A stretch of DNA of 64,000 nucleotides from an uncultured Leifsonia sp. Lineage in GTDB: Bacteria > Actinomycetota > Actinomycetes > Actinomycetales > Microbacteriaceae. The first letter of the stretch is position 1. Each line of letters begins with the position of its first letter. The translations under genes were made by a program, and so were the position numbers. The notes below the pieces were generated by a model. The model was not told where the DNA came from. It searched no databases and was given only the letters and a program-made list of their open reading frames with translations. Where the stretch lies: the NCBI RefSeq assembly GCF_945957465.1, contig NZ_CAMFLC010000009.1, positions 1 to 64,000 on the forward strand, given 5' to 3'. Positions 26,096 through 34,219 of the stretch are shown here, one piece after another.

Positions 26096-27027
26096 AGCCC
26101 AGCCCTCCCCAAGGCTGCGGACGGTGGGCTCGCCGAGCGACCGAACCACCGACCCGCGCTCTGGCTCCGGCCGCCGGGCGTCACTTCGGATGCGGGCTGG
26201 GTGGCTCGGTAGGCGGAGCGCACGGTCTGGGTGATCTCGCGATCACCCAGACCCGCCGACTGTGCCGCAGCACCCAGCGCATCGAGCGCCTCGGCGGGCG
26301 AGACGCCGTTCTCTGCGAGGCGGCAGGCAGCCCAGAACAGGCCTCGGTTCCGCTCGCCCTCACCCCGCCCAGCGACCCACGTCGCCAACCGCTCAGCATC
26401 CTCATCCATCGAGCCGCTGCTGGCGCGTAGTGGAGCGACGGGGCGCGGGTCGAGGAAGTCCCGCAGACGGGCCGCGTCCACATGACCGACCGAGTGCGCG
26501 GCGATGTCCGCGACCTCGTAGCGGCACACACTGCCGTCGATGATTCGCCGGGAGGGAGGAGCGATGATGTAGCCGCCGTCGCCCCGGAAGTCGACGCCCG
26601 CGGTGGCTGCCTGCCACGACCGCTGCTCGCGGCCCGGGGTCGCCGGGAAGTACACGTGCGCGCCTCCGGTGGGTGTGCGCACGAGCAGACCCGCGCCATC
26701 GACGAGCCCCGCGTCGGTGGCGCGCTGGAACGCCGCGCGGCCGTCGTGGGGGCCGTGGACATCGACATCGACGACGACAACGCCGGATGGAGCGCCGGTC
26801 GGGATGCCGATGTTCGCGTTCGGTGTGCGCGACCACCACGCGGCAACCTGTTCCGGGTCGCTGCTCGCATCGAGGAACCCACGGCGGGTCAGCGGACGCT
26901 TCCCCTCGACGACGCACGGAAACACGGGCACGCCAGCCGCCGCGAGGCTCCGCGCCGCGAGCCCCAGGCTCGGTGAACGATCCACGCGAATGAGCGCCGC
27001 CAGGACATCGAATGCTTCGGGCATCAC
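26092..27027 (-). CDS. Bifunctional DNA primase/polymerase (Prim-Pol)
   Basis: A 311-residue protein with an N-terminal Prim-Pol domain. Features: VPVFPCVVEGKRPLTRRGF near residue 35, AWWSRTPNANIGIPTGAPSG, then the metal-binding VVVVDVDVHG (DxD, about 84-93) and GGYIIAPPS. These fit the AEP superfamily found on plasmids and ICEs, here probably priming element replication after transfer. The C-terminal helical region is primase-associated. Start is GTG 27027 (GTGA overlap with ardC-like) or ATG 27024. Confidence 0.85.
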   Translation of the reverse strand: MMPEAFDVLAALIRVDRSPSLGLAARSLAAAGVPVFPCVVEGKRPLTRRGFLDASSDPEQVAAWWSRTPNANIGIPTGAPSGVVVVDVDVHGPHDGRAAFQRATDAGLVDGAGLLVRTPTGGAHVYFPATPGREQRSWQAATAGVDFRGDGGYIIAPPSRRIIDGSVCRYEVADIAAHSVGHVDAARLRDFLDPRPVAPLRASSGSMDEDAERLATWVAGRGEGERNRGLFWAACRLAENGVSPAEALDALGAAAQSAGLGDREITQTVRSAYRATQPASEVTPGGRSQSAGRWFGRSASPPSAALGRAGL

Positions 27028-28103
27028 AGCCTCCGCACTGCCAGCGCTGGCGCCGACGCAGCACGCGGACGATCGGTCTCCACCGAGTTCGCAGCCGTAC
27101 GGGAGGTGCGCGGACTGGGAGCGTCGCGTTCGAGTCCGGGCGGGGTGCCGTCGCCGACCTGGAGCGTGTCGAGCTGGTCGAGGATCGCCAGCGCGGTCTT
27201 CCGCACCCGCTCGCCGGTGGACTGCACCACCTGGACGGGCTCTTGGCCGTCCACGCGGGCGGCCCAGGTCGAGACGTACGGGATCGTGTACCCGGTGGTG
27301 TCCATGCCGTGCGCGGCACCGATCATCAGCGCGACGGACTCGGCTTCGACCTCGCGGATGCCGCGATGCTGACGTGCTTCCTCGTCGTCGGGATCGTGCA
27401 TCAGCACGTGCGCCAGCTCGTGCGCGAGCGTCTTGACCTGCGCAGCAGGGTCCATGTTCTCCCGCACCGCTACCGTGCGCTCCTCATAGTCGGTCATGCC
27501 GTTCGCGCCGGAGATCATCCCCTCGTGTGGCACCCGCAGCACCTCGAACCCCGCGCCGCGAATCTGCCCGGCCAGCCCGTCCCACAGCCCCGAGGGTGCT
27601 TCGCCTTCCAGCAGCGTCGGAGCGGGCGGAACTGGCAATGGTTCTCCGTCGGTCTGGGAGGCATCCCACACGTAGGCCGGCCGGGCTCCGACCATCCGCG
27701 AGCGCACCACCTCGCCGGCCTTCGGCGTCTCCCTCGGCCCGAGCCGCCGCCACGAGCCCGCATCGGCAGGGGTCGCGGTGGCGAACCGGCCCGTCACGGG
27801 CGCGAAGATCATGTAGCCCGGCTGGCCCTTCATCACCTGCCGACCGAGCCCCTGCCACTGCCGGTACCCGGCAACCAGGGTGGGGAAGGGTTCGGGCACG
27901 CGGCCTGCCTCGAACGCGGCTTCGTGCTGCACCCAGATCAGCATCGTGTTGTTGAACGACCGCGACCGGAACCGCGCCGCGAAGGCGAGCGCCTGGCGCC
28001 AGTCGTCACCCGAGACCAGCGACTCGACCGCGCCGGTCAGCTTCTCGTGCAGCTCGTCGAGCTTCGCCTCTCGCGCCGCGCGGGCGTCCTCGTTCGATGC
28101 CAT
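27024..28103 (-). CDS. ArdC-like antirestriction protein with metallopeptidase motif
   Basis: A 359-residue protein. The N-terminal ArdC-type ssDNA-binding domain (about 10-130) includes RSFNNTMLIWVQ and GRQVMKGQPGYMIFAPV. A zincin domain carries HELAHVLMH and a downstream Glu-rich EVEAESVALMIG helix. ArdC proteins protect incoming single-stranded DNA from host restriction. ATG 28103 has GAGGAGG upstream. First gene of the leftward transfer block, directly under the four-palindrome control region. Confidence 0.85.
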   Translation of the reverse strand: MASNEDARAAREAKLDELHEKLTGAVESLVSGDDWRQALAFAARFRSRSFNNTMLIWVQHEAAFEAGRVPEPFPTLVAGYRQWQGLGRQVMKGQPGYMIFAPVTGRFATATPADAGSWRRLGPRETPKAGEVVRSRMVGARPAYVWDASQTDGEPLPVPPAPTLLEGEAPSGLWDGLAGQIRGAGFEVLRVPHEGMISGANGMTDYEERTVAVRENMDPAAQVKTLAHELAHVLMHDPDDEEARQHRGIREVEAESVALMIGAAHGMDTTGYTIPYVSTWAARVDGQEPVQVVQSTGERVRKTALAILDQLDTLQVGDGTPPGLERDAPSPRTSRTAANSVETDRPRAASAPALAVRRL

Positions 28104-28247
28104 GCTCCGGCCTCCTCTTCGGCGGGCCGCGACGCGGCTGCGCGCGGCGGTACACCTGGCAGGTAGGCGCGAACACCCGCGCCCAGACCGTGAGCTGGAC
28201 ATCGTTCACCTCCTTGAGGCAGCCCGAGCCGAGACCGGGACGCAACA

Positions 28248-28352
28248 TTGAGCATGCTCAAAATGCCCCGGAGTCCTGTTCTAACACTGACCGTTGAGCA
28301 TGCGCAAGCCTTGATTTGTGCATGCTCAACGAGTACGGTTGAGCATGCACAA
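28248..28352. promoter_or_regulatory. Four phased 14-bp palindromic operators between divergent ICE operons
   Basis: TTGAGCATGCTCAA (28248-28261, perfect palindrome), TTGAGCATGCGCAA (28294-28307), TTGTGCATGCTCAA (28316-28329) and TTGAGCATGCACAA (28339-28352). Start-to-start distances are 46, 22 and 23 bp, close to whole helical turns. They lie between the leftward transfer block and the rightward repressor operon, so they probably bind the XRE protein encoded at 28414. Confidence 0.8.
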
Positions 28353-28413
28353 CCACCTTCTGGGTGGACTACATCGATGCCTTGCCCGTTGCGAAGGGAA
28401 GGGGGTCACCGTC

Positions 28414-28845
28414 ATGACCGAAGACGAGAGCCAGGCTGCGGCCGAAGACCTCGCCAAACGTCTGCGGCTCCTGATGGATGTCGCCGTCGCCGAGTCCGGC
28501 ACGGAGCCGACCTACTCGCAGATCGCCGGCTACCTCCAAGAACGAGGCACCAACCTGTCGCGGTCGCGCTGGACGTACATGGTCAACGGCCACCGCTACG
28601 TCCAAGACCCCGCCGTCTTCGAAGGGCTCGCGGAGTTCTTCGACGTGGACGCCGCGTTCCTGCTCGGCGAGGACGGTGCTGCCACTCCCGAGAAGGTCTC
28701 TGCGCAGCTCGACCTGGTTCGGTCCATGCGTGCCGCGAAGGTGAAGTCCTACGCTGCCCGCACCCTCGGCGATATCTCGCCGAAAGCACTCCACGCCATC
28801 ACCAAGTTCCTGGACGAGGAAATGACACACATGCCCGAGCACTGA
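28414..28845 (+). CDS. XRE-family repressor (ICE master regulator candidate)
   Basis: A 143-residue protein. The HTH region (about 33-75) includes YSQIAGYL and LSRSRWTYMVNG, followed by the FDVDAAFLLGED segment common in XRE regulators of actinobacteria. The C-terminal part (about 90-140) is helical and probably dimerises or contacts the protease. ATG 28414 has GAAGGGAAGGGGG upstream. First gene of a four-gene operon with ImmA/IrrE; position next to four palindromes suggests ImmR-type control of transfer. Confidence 0.85.
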   Translation: MTEDESQAAAEDLAKRLRLLMDVAVAESGTEPTYSQIAGYLQERGTNLSRSRWTYMVNGHRYVQDPAVFEGLAEFFDVDAAFLLGEDGAATPEKVSAQLDLVRSMRAAKVKSYAARTLGDISPKALHAITKFLDEEMTHMPEH

Positions 28846-28904
28846 CCGGTACCGCACGATGGAGCCGCCACCGGTCCCTGCTCCCTACAGAGAAGGGGCG
28901 AACC

Positions 28905-29369
28905 GTGAAGATCGAACAGACCGTATCGGCGGCCGTCGCGGGCCTTGAGCTCGGCAATACCTTCGCCCTTGACGATCTCCTCCACACCGTCCAAGACCGG
29001 CGGCACCGTAGGCTCCGCGTCGTCGAACTCGCAGACCTCGACACCCACGACGGCCTCTGCGCGCTCTGGCTCTCCACCGATGCCGAAGACGTCGTGCTTC
29101 ACGCCCGCAGCGACTCCGCGCTGCATCGCCAGCAGTTCGTGCTCCACGAGCTCGCCCACATGATCCTTGGCCACGGCGAAGGCGACGGCTGTGCAGTCGG
29201 GGAGGTACTGCTGCCCAACATCCCGCCGTACACCAGAGGTCGCCTGCTCAGGCGGCAAGACCTCGACAGCGAAACCGAGATCGCCGCCGAGTCCCTCGCC
29301 GACCGGCTCGCCGCCGGCATCCGAGGGTCGGTGTTCGCAGAGTCCAGATACTCGGAGATATTCGGATGA
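28905..29369 (+). CDS. ImmA/IrrE-family metallopeptidase
   Basis: A 154-residue zincin with active-site HELAHMILGH (about 79-88) and a following Glu-rich helix TEIAAESLADRLA. In ICEBs1-type elements, ImmA cleaves the repressor ImmR and triggers excision; the adjacent XRE gene suggests the same pairing here. GTG 28905 has GAAGGGG upstream. The stop overlaps the next gene as ATGA. A longer frame upstream is not supported. Confidence 0.85.
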   Translation: MKIEQTVSAAVAGLELGNTFALDDLLHTVQDRRHRRLRVVELADLDTHDGLCALWLSTDAEDVVLHARSDSALHRQQFVLHELAHMILGHGEGDGCAVGEVLLPNIPPYTRGRLLRRQDLDSETEIAAESLADRLAAGIRGSVFAESRYSEIFG

Positions 29370-30376
29370 TCCAGACGCTCGTCGCAACGCTCATGTGGGC
29401 GCTCGTGGCGAGCCTGCTCATCTTCCGACGCAAACGCACCGACCGAAGCATCACCTACGCCGCCCTCACCATCGCCATCGCGATGACGCTCAACGTGGAT
29501 GCCGCCTACAGCGCCGTCGATCGACTGCTCGGTGGCACCAACCTCGCCACCCTGATCGCGGACGCGCTCCTGATGACCGGGCTGTTCTTCCTCGGCCGCG
29601 GCGTCATGAAGACCGGCGAGTACCGGCCCAGGCTCGTCCGAGCCGCCGTCAGCATCCCCGTCCTGCTCGTCGCGCTGCTCGCGATCACCGCATCGTTCCT
29701 GCTCATCGACCGCGGCACCACTACCACACGATTTATGATCGACCTCGGCGCACAGCCAGCGGCGGCGGTCTACTCGATCATCAACTTCACCTACTGCCTC
29801 GTCATTGTCGTGGCGATGCTCGTCCTCGCCATAAGGCAGTACCGGCACAACACCGGCATCCAGCACCTCCCCGCGGCACTGTTGAGCCTGGGGTCGGCGT
29901 TCGGCGTCGCGCTCTGCCTCGCCGTGATCGTCATGGACGTTGCCCACGCCACGGGCCACCTCGACCTCATGCACACTATCCAGTCCGCCTACGATCCGCT
30001 CTCCGTCCTGACCTTCGTGTTCCTCTGTGCCGGGTTCGCGATCCAGCCTGCCGTCCGTCGCGCTCAGCACCGCGCCCGGCAGAGGCAGACCGTCGCCCTC
30101 ACAGCGCAGCTGGAGTCGCTTTGGCACCAGGCGACGCGCGCACGGCCCGGGCTGAGCCAGGCCGACCCCCTCGCCGCCAGTAGCGAAGACCCCGAAGGGC
30201 ACCTCCACCGAGTGATCGTCGAAATCCGCGACGCGATGATCGACCCTCGCATCACCTTCGACATCAGCACCGACGACCGCGACCTGCTCGAACGCGCCGA
30301 GAGCCACCTCGTCGGAAGCGACAGTGCCCTCGCGACGACCTCGCCCGTTCCCTACGTCGAGGAGCGGGAGTCGTGA
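29366..30376 (+). CDS. MAB_1171c-type polytopic membrane protein
   Basis: A 336-residue protein with seven or eight membrane helices in residues 1-235 and a cytoplasmic tail of about 100 residues (DUF6545-like) containing ARPGLSQADPLAAS and HRVIVEIRDAMIDPR. It matches the MAB_1171c putative-transporter family, which often sits beside XRE and ImmA/IrrE genes in actinobacteria. Function unproven; possibly a sensor or exporter of a signal. Coupled to the protease by ATGA and to the hydrolase by GTGA. Confidence 0.8.
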   Translation: MIQTLVATLMWALVASLLIFRRKRTDRSITYAALTIAIAMTLNVDAAYSAVDRLLGGTNLATLIADALLMTGLFFLGRGVMKTGEYRPRLVRAAVSIPVLLVALLAITASFLLIDRGTTTTRFMIDLGAQPAAAVYSIINFTYCLVIVVAMLVLAIRQYRHNTGIQHLPAALLSLGSAFGVALCLAVIVMDVAHATGHLDLMHTIQSAYDPLSVLTFVFLCAGFAIQPAVRRAQHRARQRQTVALTAQLESLWHQATRARPGLSQADPLAASSEDPEGHLHRVIVEIRDAMIDPRITFDISTDDRDLLERAESHLVGSDSALATTSPVPYVEERES

Positions 30377-31509
30377 TAGGCCGCATCGCTCTCGGCGCTG
30401 GGGCCGCGGCGGCAGCGGTTGCCGGGGTCGGGTGGGCCATCGCGCGGCGGCTCACCGCACCCGTCGGCCCACGAATGTTCGACCTCACCGTTCGAGGCGT
30501 CGAGTACACCGACGACGGCGACCTGATCGTGCTCGACCGCACCGACCAGGCCGCCGCGCCAGGCATCTACAATCTCTGGTTCGAGCACGGCGGCTGGGCG
30601 CAGCTCGCCACAGATACCGTCGATCGAGGACCCACCCGCGTCGCTCGCAGGATCACGGGCACCACATCGGGTTTCACTCCGAAGACCGGCGATTGCGCCT
30701 CCTGGAGCGGCATCTACTACGCCACCCCAGCCGACGCCGGACTCCACACACGCGACATCACCATCACGACCCCCGCAGGACCATGCCCGGCCTGGCGCAT
30801 CGACGGCGACCTCGCGACCTGGGCCATCCACATCCACGGCCTCGGCAGCACCCGCGCCGGCACCCTCCGCGGCGTCCTCGCCGCAACCGAACTCGGCTAC
30901 ACCTCCCTCGTCGTCAGCTACCGCAACACAGCAGAAGGGCCGCGAGTTGGCACCGGCCGGACGACCTTCGGCTACGCAGAGACGAGCGACGTTGACGAGG
31001 CCATCGGGTACGCCGTCCGACGAGGAGCCGAACAGGTCGTGATCTTCGGCTGGTCGATGGGTGCCGCTGTCGCTCTCCAGCTCGCCGACCACCCGCGACA
31101 TCCGGGACTGATCGCCGCGCTCGTACTCGACTCCCCAGTCCTCAACTGGACCGAAGTCATCAAGTCCAACTGCGCCCGCAGCGGATGGCCTGCAGCAGCC
31201 GGGCACCTCGCGATCCCGTGGCTCACCCTCGACCCACTGGCACGCACAGTCGGCCTGCCAGGACGCATCCCACTTCCCACCTTCGACTGGACATCCCGAG
31301 CCGTAGAGCTCAACACGCCGACCCTGATCCTCCACGGCACCCGAGACGACTCCGTGCCGATCCGGCTCTCACAAGCACTCCGAGACGCTCGCCCGGACCT
31401 CGTTGAGCTTGAGACCTTCGATGCCGGCCACACCCTCTGCTGGAACAGCGATCTGGACCGCTGGCGGAACACGGTGACCGCCTGGCTCAAGGTGCGCATC
31501 CCACGCTGA
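30373..31509 (+). CDS. Alpha/beta hydrolase with N-terminal membrane anchor
   Basis: A 378-residue protein. An N-terminal hydrophobic helix (about 3-25) anchors it, followed by an extra domain of about 120 residues and an alpha/beta-hydrolase fold. The nucleophile elbow is GWSMG, the acid is in GTRDDSVP, and the catalytic His is in DAGHTLCW. It could modify or degrade a small diffusible molecule. Last gene of the XRE-ImmA-MAB_1171c operon, GTGA overlap with its neighbour. Substrate unknown. Confidence 0.8.
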   Translation: MIGRIALGAGAAAAAVAGVGWAIARRLTAPVGPRMFDLTVRGVEYTDDGDLIVLDRTDQAAAPGIYNLWFEHGGWAQLATDTVDRGPTRVARRITGTTSGFTPKTGDCASWSGIYYATPADAGLHTRDITITTPAGPCPAWRIDGDLATWAIHIHGLGSTRAGTLRGVLAATELGYTSLVVSYRNTAEGPRVGTGRTTFGYAETSDVDEAIGYAVRRGAEQVVIFGWSMGAAVALQLADHPRHPGLIAALVLDSPVLNWTEVIKSNCARSGWPAAAGHLAIPWLTLDPLARTVGLPGRIPLPTFDWTSRAVELNTPTLILHGTRDDSVPIRLSQALRDARPDLVELETFDAGHTLCWNSDLDRWRNTVTAWLKVRIPR

Positions 31510-31644
31510 TCGGCAGAACGCAGCGGCCACTCTCGAAACCCGTCTCGTTCGGCCACGCCCGGAGAAACCCAACTCAAGCCGTACCTCAGCCGGTATCATC
31601 GTGGGTGTTGGCCTGCCTGGGCCATTGAGCGAGGGAGGACCAAC

Positions 31645-31905
31645 GTGGCTGAGCCGTGGCTGTCCGCAGACGACATCGCCGCCCACCTCGGGGTCACCAA
31701 AGACACCGTCTACACCTGGATCGCCGAGAAGGCCATGCCCGCCCACAAGGTCGGACGCCTCTGGAAGTTCCAAGCCAGCGAGATAGACGACTGGGTGCGC
31801 GCGGGTGCGGCGGCCAGTGACCAAGAGCTCCACGTAGCCCATCCCGGTGTCGGTGGACGCTCCTACGCTCATGACAACGACGAGCACGGGGAGGGGGGAA
31901 GATGA
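31645..31905 (+). CDS. Excisionase-like HTH protein heading the restriction operon
   Basis: An 86-residue protein with a MerR/excisionase-type winged HTH: LSADDIAAHLGVTKDTVYTW followed by PAHKVGRLWKF and EIDDWV. Such proteins precede defence operons or act as recombination directionality factors. GTG 31645 follows GAGGGAGG. It overlaps the methylase gene by 4 nt (ATGA), which favours a regulatory role in that operon, though a role as ICE excisionase cannot be excluded. Confidence 0.8.
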   Translation: MAEPWLSADDIAAHLGVTKDTVYTWIAEKAMPAHKVGRLWKFQASEIDDWVRAGAAASDQELHVAHPGVGGRSYAHDNDEHGEGGR

Positions 31906-32546
31906 ACCTGAAAGACGCCCAGCGCTTGGTGAAGTCCAAGCAACGCGTTGCGGACCACGGCGAGGTGTTCACGCCGGCGTGGATGGTCGAGGACATGCTC
32001 GACCTCGTTAAGCACGAGTCTGAGCGGATCGACTCCCGCGTACTCGAACCCGCCTGCGGCTCGGGCAACTTCCTCATCCCCGTCCTGGCTCGCAAGCTCG
32101 CCACGGTCGAGCTTCGGCACGGCAAGAGCGAGTTCGAGAAGCGCCACTACGCATTGTTCGCGCTCATGTGCACCTACGGTATCGAACTTCTCGCAGACAA
32201 CGCCGAAGAGTGCCGCCACAATCTCGCCGAGGTGTTCAACACATTCTTGGGTATCGGCAACGATGACCAGTGGGCGCGAGCGGCCCGCGCGGTTCTCGCC
32301 GTGAACATCGTCCAGGGCGATGCCTTGACCATGACCGTGCCAAGCGGCCAGCCGATCACCTTTCCTGAGTGGGGCTACCTCGGCAAAGGCAAGTTCCAGA
32401 GGCGCGACTTTCGCTACGACGACCTCACTCAGCGCGCCTCGTACGAGGGAACCCTATTCGGCGAGCTCGATGACGAGGACCTGTTCGTCCCCGCGCAGAC
32501 TTACCCGACGATGACCGTCAGTCAGATCGCCGAGGCCGCCGCGTGA
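31902..32546 (+). CDS. N6-adenine DNA methylase, SAM-binding part
   Basis: A 214-residue protein. It has the N6-MTase entry EVFTPAWMVEDMLDLV and motif I LEPACGSGNFLIPVL (49-63), then IVQGDAL. It has no NPPY/DPPY catalytic motif, so it looks like half an enzyme. The next gene, overlapping by 4 nt, contains NPPY. The two probably form one heteromeric methyltransferase. No frameshift is needed; both frames are coupled by ATGA. Confidence 0.8.
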   Translation: MNLKDAQRLVKSKQRVADHGEVFTPAWMVEDMLDLVKHESERIDSRVLEPACGSGNFLIPVLARKLATVELRHGKSEFEKRHYALFALMCTYGIELLADNAEECRHNLAEVFNTFLGIGNDDQWARAARAVLAVNIVQGDALTMTVPSGQPITFPEWGYLGKGKFQRRDFRYDDLTQRASYEGTLFGELDDEDLFVPAQTYPTMTVSQIAEAAA

Positions 32547-34219
32547 CCCTTGCACCTTTCACCCTCCGAGGGCACAACCCGGATGTGTTGACGTGCATCG
32601 CGAACCTCTCCAACGATGAGGTCTTCACCCCGCCGGAGTTCGCGAACCAGATGCTCGACACGCTTGCCGCCGCGTGGGCAGACGCCAACGACGGCGCCGA
32701 CATCTGGACCAACCCCGATGTCACGTTCCTCGATCCTTTCACCAAGTCGGGGGTCTTCCTTCGCGAGATCACTCGCCGCCTCACCGACGGACTGATCCTG
32801 ACGTTCCCTGACCTCGCCCAGCGCGTCGATCACATCCTCACCCGTCAGGTTTTCGGCATCGGGATCACACAGCTCACTGCACTGCTGGCTCGCCGGAGTG
32901 TCTATTGCTCGAAGTTCGCCAACGGCCCGCACTCGATCGCCAGGTCGTTCACGACCGAGGACGGCAACATCTGGTTCGATCGCACGGACCACGCCTGGGG
33001 CGGTGGCAAACGCGAGTTTCGGGTTGATCCGCTTACGCGCGAAGAGATCGCCGTCTATACCAACCGCAAGTGCACCTACTGCGGTGCTAGCGAAGGCAGC
33101 TACGCACGCGGTGACGACTTGGAAACTCACGCCTACGCATTCATCCATACCGACGACATCAGAGCTCGGATCGCCGAGCTGTTCGGAGACAACATGCAGT
33201 TCGACGTCATCATCGGCAACCCGCCCTATCAGTTGGGGGATGGAGGCGGTGGTGGCGGCGCGTCGGCCACGCCCATCTACAATCTCTTCGTCGAGAAGGC
33301 ACTCGCGCTCGACCCTCGCTATGCCGTGATGATCACCCCGTCGCGATGGTTCTCGGGCGGGAAGGGTCTGGACGATTTCCGGGCTCGGATGCTCGCCGAC
33401 CACCGCTTTGCGAAACTCATCGACCATCCGCAGCTGTACGACGTCTTTCCTGGCGTGAAGATTCGAGGCGGCGTGTCGTACTGGTTGTGGAGTCGAGACC
33501 ATGAGGGACCGTGCGAGGTCACCACCAAGATCGGAGACGAGGCTATCGGCGAACCCGCACTTCGGATGCTTGACGCCTATGACGTGCTCGTGCGTCGCAA
33601 CGAGGGCGTGCGGATTCTGGACAAGGTGAGGGCGAACAGAGTTGACGGAGAGTCGGAGCCTCTCCTCGGCGATGTGGTGTCTGCCAGGAAGCCATTTGGG
33701 CTGACGAACCAAAGGGGCAAGGCGACTCCGGTCGGGTTGAATGATCCAGTCCTGGTGTATGGAAACCAGACTGAGTCGTACATGGAGCGATCTGCGATTA
33801 CGAGCAACGTCGAATGGGTCGACAAGTGGAAGGTCTTATTGGTCAAGGCCCACGGAACGAGTGGCCGCGATGACGTTACGATTCTGGGCGAACCGGTCGT
33901 GGCCGGCCCAGGTACCGCGTGTACCGAGACCTACCTCGTGATCGGGGTTGTGGACTCCGAAACAGAGGCTCGGAATCTGGCCATCTACATGCGGACGCGC
34001 TTCGTTCGATTCCTCGTCTCGCTTCGCAAGATCACCCAGAACATCACTCGCGACTCCTACCTGTTTGTCCCAAGGCTCTCGATGGATCGAGTCTGGACTG
34101 ATCGTGACCTCTATGAGCGCTACGACATCGATAGTGAGCAGGTTTCATTCATAGAGTCGTTGATCGCCGAGCGTCCGAGCAACGACGTGCCTGGTTCCGA
34201 TGAGGACGGCGATGAGTAG
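32543..34219 (+). CDS. Eco57I-type DNA methyltransferase, catalytic part
   Basis: A 558-residue protein. It again begins with an EVFTPPEFANQMLDTL segment and a degenerate motif I (FLDPFTKSGVFL, 63-74). A small zinc-like CTYC sits near 178, and the catalytic NPPYQL is at 226-231. The C-terminal half (PSRWFSGGKGLDDFR, VSYWLWSRD) is the target-recognition-like part of Eco57I methylases. It overlaps the following helicase gene by 8 nt. Together with its neighbours it forms a restriction-modification-like operon. Confidence 0.8.
   Translation: MTLAPFTLRGHNPDVLTCIANLSNDEVFTPPEFANQMLDTLAAAWADANDGADIWTNPDVTFLDPFTKSGVFLREITRRLTDGLILTFPDLAQRVDHILTRQVFGIGITQLTALLARRSVYCSKFANGPHSIARSFTTEDGNIWFDRTDHAWGGGKREFRVDPLTREEIAVYTNRKCTYCGASEGSYARGDDLETHAYAFIHTDDIRARIAELFGDNMQFDVIIGNPPYQLGDGGGGGGASATPIYNLFVEKALALDPRYAVMITPSRWFSGGKGLDDFRARMLADHRFAKLIDHPQLYDVFPGVKIRGGVSYWLWSRDHEGPCEVTTKIGDEAIGEPALRMLDAYDVLVRRNEGVRILDKVRANRVDGESEPLLGDVVSARKPFGLTNQRGKATPVGLNDPVLVYGNQTESYMERSAITSNVEWVDKWKVLLVKAHGTSGRDDVTILGEPVVAGPGTACTETYLVIGVVDSETEARNLAIYMRTRFVRFLVSLRKITQNITRDSYLFVPRLSMDRVWTDRDLYERYDIDSEQVSFIESLIAERPSNDVPGSDEDGDE

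Noticed and set aside
28248..29369. Extended 373-codon reading of the ImmA/IrrE gene
   Set aside because: The first 219 codons overlap the XRE gene in another frame and lack any domain; GTG 28905 has a ribosome site and gives the family length.
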